Shown: positions 1-6,244 of the stretch, one piece after another
How positions within the stretch are numbered: position 1 is the stretch's first letter
How the letters are laid out: each line of letters opens with the position of its first letter
Source: JAAFHS01 sp031396505
Lineage (GTDB): Bacteria; Pseudomonadota; Alphaproteobacteria; Rhodobacterales; Rhodobacteraceae
Length of the DNA: 11,981 nt
Direction: 5' to 3'
Assembly: GCA_031396505.1 (NCBI GenBank)
Contig: JANNKX010000194.1
Location: forward strand, 1-11,981
Notes under the pieces: model-generated
Seen by the model: the letters and a program-made list of their open reading frames with translations, nothing else
Database searches by the model: none
What the model was told of the DNA's origin: nothing
Translations under genes and position numbers: made by a program

Positions 1-1093
1 GCGAATACAGCCGTGCCGCCCGGTCCGCGAGCGACCGCATCGCCCCCTTGGCACTTTCCGCTACCGCCACCAGATCGGCCATCCGGTGCAAGGAACTGTC
101 CCGCCCTGCCGCCGTCACCCGCACGGTCAGCACGCCTGTCAAATTGACCTCGCCCGCGCTGACGGCTGCCCCCAAAGCGACCGCCACCGGCGCGCTTTCC
201 CCGGTCAGCAAGGACCGGTCAAGTTCGGACGCGCCATCCGTCACCACGCCATCCGCTGGCAGTCGTTCGCCCGGCATCACGCGCATCGCATCGCCCGCAA
301 CAACATCAGCAATCGGCACCACCATCGCCACGCCGCCGCGCAGCACGGTTGCGCGCGGCACTTCTAACGCCGCAAGTTCTTCGGCCGCCGACCGCGCAAG
401 CGCCCGTGTCCGGTGGTCCAGATACCGCCCCGCCAGCAGGAAAAAGCACAGCATCACGGCGGCATCGAAATAGGCGTGATGCCCCGCGTAGATGGTCTCG
501 AACAGTGAAATCCCTGACGCGAGGATCAACGCCAACGATATCGGCACATCCATCCCCAACCGCCCGGCGCGCAGGCTGGCATAGGCCGACCGAAAGAATG
601 GCTGGCCTGAAAACAGCACCGTGGGCAGGGCGATGGCAGCGGAAATCCAGTGGAACATGTCGCGCGTTGCATCCGTGGCACCCGACCAGACCGCGACAGA
701 CAGCAGCATCACGTTCATCATCGCAAAGAACGCAACGCCCAGCCGCATCAGCAGATCACGCCCTTGCCGGTCCGTTTCCGCCGATGACAGCAGGCCCGGG
801 TCCAGAAGATGCGCCTCAAACCCCGCGCCTGTCACCGCCGCAACCAGCGCATCTGCCGTCACCTCGGGCGTGGCCGCCACCGACGCGCGTTTCTGTGTCA
901 GGTTCACGCGTGCCGATTGCACGCCGGGCACCGCCATCAACGCGGCCTCGATCCCCGCGATGCAGGCCGCGCAATGCGCACCGGGCAGCGACAGCAGCAC
1001 CCGCGCGTCCGGGGCAGGGGCCCGTGCCGCCTGCCATTCGGCAAGCGGGGCCACCGCGCAGGCCGGACAGGCCATGGTTTGCTGCATCGTCAT
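1..1093 (-). CDS. ccoI: CcoI/FixI copper-transporting P1B-type ATPase, partial (C-terminus beyond left edge)
   Basis: This is the N-terminal 364 codons of a heavy-metal P-type ATPase. In the CcoI/FixI family it exports copper across the inner membrane for assembly of the cbb3 haem-copper centre. A short N-terminal Cys pair (C9, C12) precedes a heavy-metal-associated domain with its CxxC metal site at C41-C44 (HCAAC). Membrane helices follow from about residue 115, and then the actuator domain with the TGES motif at 297-300. The transmembrane CPC metal site, the phosphorylated DKTGT aspartate and the ATP-binding domain would lie past the left edge and cannot be checked. The start at 1093 overlaps the ccoH stop by four bases (ATGA); a second in-frame ATG at 1087 is possible. 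Its place after ccoG and ccoH, rather than similarity alone, separates it from a general CopA. Confidence 0.93.
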   Translation of the reverse strand, partial: MTMQQTMACPACAVAPLAEWQAARAPAPDARVLLSLPGAHCAACIAGIEAALMAVPGVQSARVNLTQKRASVAATPEVTADALVAAVTGAGFEAHLLDPGLLSSAETDRQGRDLLMRLGVAFFAMMNVMLLSVAVWSGATDATRDMFHWISAAIALPTVLFSGQPFFRSAYASLRAGRLGMDVPISLALILASGISLFETIYAGHHAYFDAAVMLCFFLLAGRYLDHRTRALARSAAEELAALEVPRATVLRGGVAMVVPIADVVAGDAMRVMPGERLPADGVVTDGASELDRSLLTGESAPVAVALGAAVSAGEVNLTGVLTVRVTAAGRDSSLHRMADLVAVAESAKGAMRSLADRAARLYS

Positions 1094-1539
1094 GGCCGCA
1101 CCCGCAGTTCAAGGCGGCGTTGAAACGCCGTGCCATCTGCCGCCGTGGCCGCCACATCCACCCGCCACAGACCGGGGGCAAGGTCCATCGGCACGGCATA
1201 GCCCGCGCCATCCCAGACCACATCTGCGGTACGGTCATCCGCCGCTTCGGTCACGCGGCCCACCATCACCTGCAGCGCGCGCGGGTGCACAACGCCGCCC
1301 GCATCGCGAAAATCCAAGCGTAACGCGCCCTTTTCATGGCTGGCAACCACATCCCACCCCAAGGCCACCTGTGCGGCGCGGCGCGCATCAAAACCCACGC
1401 CAGCCGCGTATGAACTTGCCACCTCCACCCCCGGAAAGGTGCTGACGGCCTTGTAAGCCATCACCAGATTGACTGCGATGATCACGCCAAACGACCCCAC
1501 CGTCATCGCCAGCACATGCCGCCCTGTCAATTCGCGCAT
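1090..1539 (-). CDS. ccoH: CcoH/FixH cbb3 oxidase assembly protein
   Basis: This 149-residue protein has one N-terminal membrane helix (about residues 9-28) and a periplasmic beta-rich domain, the FixH-family layout. CcoH is known to associate with cbb3 oxidase during assembly and to be needed for a stable complex; its chemistry is not established. The ATG at 1539 shares its A with the ccoG TGA stop (TGATG), and the gene ends in a four-base overlap with ccoI, so the three genes are probably translationally coupled. The frame is open upstream to 1611, but that extension lies inside ccoG and has no family features, so I reject it. Identification rests on operon position plus topology, because sequence conservation in this family is low. 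Confidence 0.9.
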   Translation of the reverse strand: MRELTGRHVLAMTVGSFGVIIAVNLVMAYKAVSTFPGVEVASSYAAGVGFDARRAAQVALGWDVVASHEKGALRLDFRDAGGVVHPRALQVMVGRVTEAADDRTADVVWDGAGYAVPMDLAPGLWRVDVAATAADGTAFQRRLELRVRP

Positions 1540-2960
1540 CAGTCCGCCCCCGTGCCGTTGAAATGGGTGTCTTTGGCCACCCGGTCGCGCCCTGCCGGGT
1601 CTTCGATCCACAGGCGCAGGTCGGTCTGATCGGCGCTTGCCGCAGGATCGCCGCCGGGCGCATCCACGTAAATGCGCACCTCTTGCGTCGCATCCGCAGG
1701 CACCCGGATGAACAGCCCGTCATGCCCTTCCATTGTCAGGCGAAGCGGTGTTTCCGTGCGCGCGGTGATCTGGAACACACGGTCCGCGCCCGTCTTGTTG
1801 CGCAGCCGCAGGTCATAGGTGTTGCGGACCGTGCCGTCCGACAGCGTCACGAAAGTCGGGTTGCGCACCGGGCTGACATCGACATCAATGTCCGAGCGCA
1901 GGAATAGCGCGACGATCAGCGCCACACCAATCCCGCCCCACAGCACCGTGTACAAGATCGTGCGCGGACGCAGGATATGTTTCCAGACGGGCTTGGTCGC
2001 CTTGCCCGCGCGTTCGGCCACCTCATCTGTCAGCGCAAGATAGCCGATAAGGTTCGGCGGGCGGTCGATCTTCGCCATGACGTCATTGCAGGCATCAATG
2101 CACAAGCCGCAGGTGATGCAGGCCATCTGCTGCCCGTCGCGGATATCGATCCCCATCGGGCAGACGTTGACGCAAGCCATGCAGTCGATGCAATCGCCCG
2201 CCCCTTGCGCATGAACCTTGCCGCGCGGTTCCCCCCGCCAGTCGCGATAGCCGATGGTGATCGTGTCCTCATCCACCATTGCCGCCTGGATGCGCGGCCA
2301 TGGGCAGGCATAAATGCAGATCTGTTCGCGGAAAAACCCGCCGAACAGGAATGTTGTGGCCGTCAGGATGGCAATCGTGACATAGGCCGCAGGATGCGCC
2401 GTGCCCGCCACGAGGTCCCGCGCAAGGGTCGGCGCATCGGTGAAATAAAAGACCCACGCGCCCCCGGTGGCCAGCCCGATCAACAGCCAGACTGACCACT
2501 TCACCGCGCGTTTCGCGATCTTTTCCCCGTTGATCGCCTGCCTGTGCAGCCGCACGCGTGCATTGCGGTCCCCCTCGATCCAGCGTTCGACAAGGATGAA
2601 AAGGTCGGTCCACACTGTTTGCGGGCAGGCATAACCGCACCAGACCCGGCCAAGCGCGGATGTGAACAGGAACAACCCGAGGCCCGCCATCACCAGCAGC
2701 CCCGCGACGAAGTAGAACTCATGCGGCCAGATTTCGATCATGAAGAAGAAGAACCGCCGCGAGGCGATATCGACCAGCACCGCCTGATCCGGCAGGTTTG
2801 GGCCGCGATCCCATCTGATCCAAGGCGTAATGTAGTAGATGCCCAGCGTCACCCCCATGATCCACCACTTCAGGTTGCGAAACGCCCCCTTGACGCGGCG
2901 CGGAAACACAGGCTCGCGCGCGGCATACAGACGTTCGGGTTCGGTATCGGGGGCTGACAA
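1539..2960 (-). CDS. ccoG: CcoG/RdxB/FixG polyferredoxin, cbb3 oxidase assembly (TTG start)
   Basis: CcoG is a membrane-bound iron-sulfur protein; in Rhodobacter the family is linked to copper reduction for cbb3 oxidase maturation. The 473-residue product has membrane helices near 34-50, 82-102, 155-173, 190-210 and 335-354. It carries two Cys pairs in CGYACP (C108, C112) and CIYACP (C215, C219), and two 4Fe-4S motifs (C257-C260-C263-C267 and C281-C284-C287-C291). A C-terminal beta-sandwich domain starts at about residue 358. I place the start at a TTG at 2960: a GGAG at 2972-2969 lies eight bases upstream, and the resulting N-terminus, (M)SAPDTEPERLYAAREP, looks like that of family members. 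The frame stays open to 3029, but that longer start lies inside an FNR box. Its TGA shares one base with the ccoH start. Confidence 0.93.
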   Translation of the reverse strand: MSAPDTEPERLYAAREPVFPRRVKGAFRNLKWWIMGVTLGIYYITPWIRWDRGPNLPDQAVLVDIASRRFFFFMIEIWPHEFYFVAGLLVMAGLGLFLFTSALGRVWCGYACPQTVWTDLFILVERWIEGDRNARVRLHRQAINGEKIAKRAVKWSVWLLIGLATGGAWVFYFTDAPTLARDLVAGTAHPAAYVTIAILTATTFLFGGFFREQICIYACPWPRIQAAMVDEDTITIGYRDWRGEPRGKVHAQGAGDCIDCMACVNVCPMGIDIRDGQQMACITCGLCIDACNDVMAKIDRPPNLIGYLALTDEVAERAGKATKPVWKHILRPRTILYTVLWGGIGVALIVALFLRSDIDVDVSPVRNPTFVTLSDGTVRNTYDLRLRNKTGADRVFQITARTETPLRLTMEGHDGLFIRVPADATQEVRIYVDAPGGDPAASADQTDLRLWIEDPAGRDRVAKDTHFNGTGAD

Positions 2961-2968
2961 CGGGCATG

Positions 2969-2972
2969 CTCC
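2969..2972 (-). promoter_or_regulatory. Ribosome binding site that fixes the TTG start of ccoG
   Basis: On the minus strand this reads GGAG, eight bases before the TTG at 2960. No ATG or GTG in the ccoG frame has comparable support, so this site decides the start. Confidence 0.65.
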
Positions 2973-3015
2973 TATGGGGATGCCCCGCTTATGCGATGGT
3001 ATGGCGCGCGGGACC

Positions 3016-3029
3016 TTGATCTGCGTCAA
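3016..3029 (-). promoter_or_regulatory. FNR box upstream of ccoG
   Basis: On the minus strand this reads TTGACGCAGATCAA, matching the FNR half-sites TTGAY and RTCAA around four bases. Its centre is about 62 bases before the ccoG TTG start. An activator at the usual -41.5 position would give a transcript start near 2981, and a -10-like CATAAG lies on the minus strand at 2993-2988. The 17 bases at 3014-3030 are identical, in reverse orientation, to those at 7950-7966 before usp. FnrL encoded in this window is the likely ligand. Activation of ccoGHI under low oxygen is inferred. Confidence 0.85.
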
Positions 3030-3053
3030 GACGGCTGCCGATCAAGGCACCCA

Positions 3054-3075
3054 CCATCCCCACAAAGGGGGAGGG
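3054..3075. repeat. Small GC-rich hairpin, related to the arms of the 4264-4434 repeat
   Basis: This is an imperfect palindrome, CC-A-TCCCC / GGGGGAGG around an ACAAA loop. Its CCCCACAAAGGG core resembles the hairpin at 4281-4304. It lies between the lysR stop (3114-3112) and the ccoG FNR box. It could limit read-through from lysR into ccoG, but no T-run follows it, so a classical intrinsic terminator is unlikely. Confidence 0.5.
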
Positions 3076-3111
3076 TAGGCGCTTCCTATCAGATTGTCGG
3101 AACGTGCCCCT

Positions 3112-3981
3112 TCACGCCGCCGCCCGCAGCGCCCAGGTGGCAAACGCCTTGACCGCCGGGCGTTGCACGCCGGGGCGGGTCACGATGAAATAACCCTCGC
3201 GTTCATTGTCTTCGTGCACCACCACCAGACGCCCCGCCGCCAGGTCGCCCTCCACGAACGCCCGCGCGATCACCGCCAATCCCTGCCCGTCGCGCGCGGC
3301 ATCCAGCACAAGGTTTCCCGGCATCGACGTCAGCCCGTGTCCTTCGGCGCGTGTCACGCCGTACTTTTCCAGAAACGCCGTCGCCTCGCTGGTCCCCAAC
3401 TCCTCCAGCCACGGCAAACCCGCAAGGTCGGCCACCGATGCCACCGGACCGCGCATCAGCGCGGGTGCTGCCACCACCACCACGGATGAACGCAGCAAAA
3501 GCTGCGCCTCCAGCCCCGCCCAACGGCCATTGCCAAAGCGCAGCGCAAGATCGGCCCCCTCTGGCCCGATGCGCGCCACCTCCGGCGAGGCGTCGATCAT
3601 CAGGTCCACCCCCGGATGATGCCGCCGGAAATCGGCCAGCCGCGGCATCAGCCAGCCACCGGCGAAGGCTGGTGTCGTTGTAATCCGCAAGGGCCGCAGT
3701 CCTTCGTCCGCCGTCAGCGCGCGCAGGGTCGTGCTGATCATGCCAAAGCCGTCGGCCAGACCCCGCGCCAGATCGCGCCCGGCTTCGGTCAACACCAGCC
3801 CGCGTGCCGATCTTACGACCAAAGCCACGCGCAAATGCGCCTCAAGCGCCCTGATCTGCTGGCTGATGGCCGCATGGGTAACGCCCGTCTGCGCCCCTGC
3901 CGCCGCCAATGTGCCCGCATCCGCAAAGGCCGCGAACGCCCGCAGGGCCGTCAGGGGCGGCATGTCCTGCCAGATCGACAT
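3112..3981 (-). CDS. LysR-family transcriptional regulator (GcvA-like)
   Basis: This 289-residue protein has normal LysR-family length and layout. An N-terminal winged helix-turn-helix spans about residues 9-67 (TLAAAGAQTGVTHAAISQQI, then a wing ending in LVLTEAGR), followed by a two-lobed effector-binding domain from about 90 to the end. The opening PPLTALRAFAAFADAG resembles the GcvA-type subgroup. The effector and targets cannot be read from the sequence. The gene is divergent from a 51-codon gene across 97 bp holding a T-N11-A dyad, the usual arrangement in which such a regulator controls its neighbour and itself. It sits between the cbb3 structural and assembly operons, which often adjoin in relatives, so it may be an insertion. 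No direct link to the oxidase is visible. Confidence 0.92.
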   Translation of the reverse strand: MSIWQDMPPLTALRAFAAFADAGTLAAAGAQTGVTHAAISQQIRALEAHLRVALVVRSARGLVLTEAGRDLARGLADGFGMISTTLRALTADEGLRPLRITTTPAFAGGWLMPRLADFRRHHPGVDLMIDASPEVARIGPEGADLALRFGNGRWAGLEAQLLLRSSVVVVAAPALMRGPVASVADLAGLPWLEELGTSEATAFLEKYGVTRAEGHGLTSMPGNLVLDAARDGQGLAVIARAFVEGDLAAGRLVVVHEDNEREGYFIVTRPGVQRPAVKAFATWALRAAA

Positions 3982-4010
3982 GTAAGCCTGCCTTATATCG
4001 CAAAAGGATT

Positions 4011-4027
4011 CCTGATTGGTATTCAGG
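4011..4027. promoter_or_regulatory. Candidate LysR-type operator (T-N11-A dyad)
   Basis: The sequence CCTGATTGGTATTCAGG has five-base inverted arms (CCTGA/TCAGG) around seven bases. It includes T4013-N11-A4025, the classic LysR-family binding pattern. It is the only clear dyad in the 97-bp gap between the divergent lysR gene and the 51-codon gene. It lies 30 bp from the regulator start and 52 bp from the other start, so it is well placed for control of both. Binding by the adjacent regulator is inferred. Confidence 0.6.
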
Positions 4028-4078
4028 CATAAAAAACGGCATTTTCAAAGCATGAAGTCATGAACAGGAGAAACGATC

Positions 4079-4234
4079 ATGTTGGAAATAATTGCACAAA
4101 GCCTGCTGATCGCGACCCGGTTGCACGCCGCCCCACGCCATGACTGGCGGCCCAGCCACGAAATGCGGCAAGACATGCTGTATGAGGAACGCCGCCTGCG
4201 CGAGGCGCGCCTGCAAGGCGTGCGTTGGGGGTAA
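4079..4234 (+). CDS. Small hypothetical protein (51 aa), divergent from the LysR gene
   Basis: I do not recognise this protein. The ATG at 4079 follows an AGGAG (4066-4070) with eight-base spacing, a strong ribosome site. The product begins with a short hydrophobic or amphipathic stretch (LEIIAQSLLIAT, residues 2-13). It continues with HAAPRHDWRPSHEMRQDM and ends in a charged, helix-like segment rich in Arg and Glu (YEERRLREARLQGVRWG). There is no Cys, no signal peptide and no full membrane span. The leader DNA (about 4028-4078) is richer in A/T than the rest of the window. The good ribosome site, the clean stop and the divergent regulator support a real gene; the lack of a known family is the main doubt. 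The LysR protein is its likely controller. Confidence 0.65.
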   Translation: MLEIIAQSLLIATRLHAAPRHDWRPSHEMRQDMLYEERRLREARLQGVRWG

Positions 4235-4263
4235 TACAAGGCGCAGCATGGCCCCTGCATAAC

Positions 4264-4434
4264 GCCCCCCCCAACCCCGGCCCTCCCCCACAAAGGGAGG
4301 AGGGAGGCACCCGGTATCCGCCGGATTGGTGAGGTGACGGGGTGGGCAGTGGGTTTTATGGTGATCGCCTGCACCAAAGATGGTGCCTCGCGCCTCCCCT
4401 CCCCCTTCGTGGGGAGGGGTTGGGGAAGGGGGGC
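4264..4434. repeat. 171-bp nested inverted repeat between convergent genes
   Basis: The left arm (4264-4311) and right arm (4382-4434) are imperfect reverse complements: GCCCCCC...CAACCCC...GGAGG...GGCACC against GGTGCC...GGGGTTGGGG...GGGGGGC. Each arm also folds alone: CCCTCCC/GGGAGG around 4281-4304, and a perfect nine-base CCCCTCCCC/GGGGAGGGG with a CTTCGT loop at 4396-4419. A further hairpin, GCACCA-AAGA-TGGTGC, spans 4371-4386. The element fills the gap between the 51-codon gene (plus) and ccoP (minus) and ends one base before the ccoP stop codon. It could end transcription from both sides, or it may be a dispersed intergenic repeat of mobile origin. No target duplication or coding capacity is seen. 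Confidence 0.7.
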
Positions 4435-4435
4435 T

Positions 4436-5317
4436 TTACTCGCCACCCCCCCGCGAATGCACGTAAACCGCGACCGCGCGCAGTTCATCCTCACTTAGCC
4501 GCCCCGCCCACGGCGGCATCACGCCAAAGCGCGCGTTCACGATCGTATAAGTCAGCGCATCGCGCGTGCCGCCATACAGCCAGATCGCATCGGTCAGGTT
4601 CGGCGCACCCTGCGTCCGGTCACCCATACCCGCATCACCATGGCACGACACACAGTTTTCCGCGAACACCACGGCCCCTTTGGTGGCCAGCGCCGCATCA
4701 TGCGCGGCCCCCGAAATTGCCAGCACATGTTCCACCGCCGCCGCGATCTGTGGTGCCTCCAGAATGCCATCCACCCCGAACGCCGGCATCTGTGACCAGC
4801 GTGCATCCGGGTCAGCCGTGTTGCGGATACCATGCGTGATCGTGGTCAGTATCGCGTCAATATCGCCGCCCCACAGCCAGTCATCATCCAGCAGGTTGGG
4901 ATACCCCTTGCCCACCACGCCCGCCGCCCCGGCACCATGGCACGTCGCGCAATTGGTGCGGAACACGGCGGCACCTGCGTTTTCGGCGAATGCCGCAAGG
5001 TCTTGCTGGCCCCCGATCGCGGTCAGGTCTGCCGCCACCAGCCGCGCCTTGATCGTCGCATTCGCCGCATCGAAACGTGCGATATCCGCCGCCACTTCCT
5101 CGCGCGCCGACCAGCCGACCACACCCTGCGTCGCCCCCGTCAGCATCGGCCAGGCCGGATAGGCAATCACATAGCCCACCCCCCAGATGATCGTCGCATA
5201 AAGCGTCCACAGCCACCAGCGGGGCAGGGGGTTGTTCAACTCTTGTATCCCGTCCCATTCGTGGCCGGTGGTGGACACTTCCGCCGGTTTTGCACCGCGC
5301 TTTTCCGGTTTTTTCAT
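4436..5317 (-). CDS. ccoP: CcoP, di-haem cytochrome c subunit of cbb3 oxidase
   Basis: CcoP passes electrons from soluble cytochrome c, or from the bc1 complex via a membrane cytochrome, to CcoO. The 293-residue protein has one membrane helix (about 34-58) and then two periplasmic cytochrome c domains. Their haem sites are CATCH (123-127) and CVSCH (222-226), with probable sixth-ligand methionines at M177 (MPAF) and M267 (MPPW). Length and layout are normal. The ATG at 5317 overlaps the ccoQ stop by four bases, suggesting coupled translation. It is the last gene of the operon; its TAA at 4438-4436 abuts the inverted repeat downstream. Confidence 0.97.
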   Translation of the reverse strand: MKKPEKRGAKPAEVSTTGHEWDGIQELNNPLPRWWLWTLYATIIWGVGYVIAYPAWPMLTGATQGVVGWSAREEVAADIARFDAANATIKARLVAADLTAIGGQQDLAAFAENAGAAVFRTNCATCHGAGAAGVVGKGYPNLLDDDWLWGGDIDAILTTITHGIRNTADPDARWSQMPAFGVDGILEAPQIAAAVEHVLAISGAAHDAALATKGAVVFAENCVSCHGDAGMGDRTQGAPNLTDAIWLYGGTRDALTYTIVNARFGVMPPWAGRLSEDELRAVAVYVHSRGGGE

Positions 5318-5496
5318 GGCTTTGTTCCCTTCTTTGCAGGCGCATCGTCGTTGCGAAAGATCAATGCCGCCGCATCGTCATGCATCGGTTTGCTGCCCGG
5401 CCGGAAGGCGTAGAAGATCACGCCCAGAAACACCCCCGTCAGCGCCAGCAAGACCCAGCTATCGGCAAATTGCCGCAGGATTTCGTACATATGCAT
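5314..5496 (-). CDS. ccoQ: CcoQ/FixQ small cbb3 oxidase subunit
   Basis: This 60-residue protein has one membrane helix (about residues 13-31) followed by FRPGSKPMHDDAA and a polar tail ending in KKGTKP, typical of CcoQ. In Rhodobacter the subunit is reported to protect the core complex from oxygen and to pass redox signals; it carries no cofactor. I chose the ATG at 5496 because an AGGAG lies seven bases upstream; an in-frame ATG two codons later (5490) is possible. The frame extends to 5586 inside ccoO, but that extension has no ribosome site. It begins 13 bases after the ccoO stop and overlaps ccoP by four bases. Confidence 0.93.
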   Translation of the reverse strand: MHMYEILRQFADSWVLLALTGVFLGVIFYAFRPGSKPMHDDAAALIFRNDDAPAKKGTKP

Positions 5497-5509
5497 TGCC
5501 TGGCTCCTG

Positions 5510-6235
5510 TTACCGGTTCGGATCGGGTTCAAAGGTGGAAAAGTCGACCATCGTGCCCAGCACCTGCAAATAAGCCACCAGCGCATCCATTTCCGTCACA
5601 TCGGCCAGCCCGTCAAAGTTCGACACGACGGTATTGGGATAATGCGCGAGCAAGGCATCGGTATCGGCGTAAGGGTCCAGTTGCGCCGCGACATCCGCCT
5701 GCGCCCCCGCGATCATTTCATCCGTGTAGGGTACGCCCACCATGGCACTGGCCGACAGCAATTCGTCGATATGTTCGACATCCAGTTTCGCATCGAGCAG
5801 GAATCCGTAGGGCGGCATGATCGATTCCGGCACCACCGCCTGCGGATAGGTCAGATGGTCCACATGCCACGCATCCGAATAACGCCCGCCAACACGGGCA
5901 AGGTCCGGCCCCGTGCGTTTGGAGCCCCATTGAAACGGATGGTCATAAACCGATTCCGCCGCCAGAGAGTAATGCCCGTAACGCTCCACCTCATCGCGCA
6001 TGGGGCGGATCATCTGGCTGTGGCAGGTATAGCACCCCTCGCGGATGTAGATCTGCCGCCCGGCCAATTCCAAGGGCGTATAGGGCCGCACGCCGGTGAC
6101 CGGTTCAATCGTGTTCTGAATCCAGAACAGGGGTGCGATCTGCACAATCCCCCCGATGGAAACCACCAGCAGGCTGAGCACTGCCAGCAGCGTCGCATGC
6201 GTTTCGATCTTTTTGTGATGGTCAAGAATACCCAT
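5510..6235 (-). CDS. ccoO: CcoO, mono-haem cytochrome c subunit of cbb3 oxidase
   Basis: CcoO carries electrons from CcoP to the catalytic subunit CcoN. The 241-residue protein has one membrane helix (about 15-36), a CYTCH haem c site at 68-72 and a likely axial methionine at M140 in SIMPPYGF. It also has the family segments SQMIRPMRDEVERYG and KRTGPDLARVGGRYSDAWH. Length is normal. It starts nine bases after the ccoN stop with a purine-rich GGGGGCGGAA before the ATG, and it is followed closely by ccoQ. Confidence 0.97.
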   Translation of the reverse strand: MGILDHHKKIETHATLLAVLSLLVVSIGGIVQIAPLFWIQNTIEPVTGVRPYTPLELAGRQIYIREGCYTCHSQMIRPMRDEVERYGHYSLAAESVYDHPFQWGSKRTGPDLARVGGRYSDAWHVDHLTYPQAVVPESIMPPYGFLLDAKLDVEHIDELLSASAMVGVPYTDEMIAGAQADVAAQLDPYADTDALLAHYPNTVVSNFDGLADVTEMDALVAYLQVLGTMVDFSTFEPDPNR

Positions 6236-6244
6236 TTCCGCCCC

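Noticed and set aside
349..1323. 324-codon plus-strand frame near the left end
   Set aside because: It is antisense to ccoI and ccoH, whose family motifs (CxxC, TGES) are clear, and its product is a low-complexity Pro/Arg/Ala sequence.
3054..3075. Intrinsic terminator of lysR
   Set aside because: The stem is imperfect and no T-run follows on the minus strand, so it is listed as a repeat-like hairpin instead.
4264..4434. Insertion sequence with transposase
   Set aside because: Only 171 bp, no coding frame of its own and no flanking target duplication is visible; only a non-autonomous repeat can be proposed.
4045..4494. 149-codon minus-strand frame across the repeat region
   Set aside because: It runs through the inverted repeat, overlaps ccoP and the 51-codon gene and has no ribosome site at its start.
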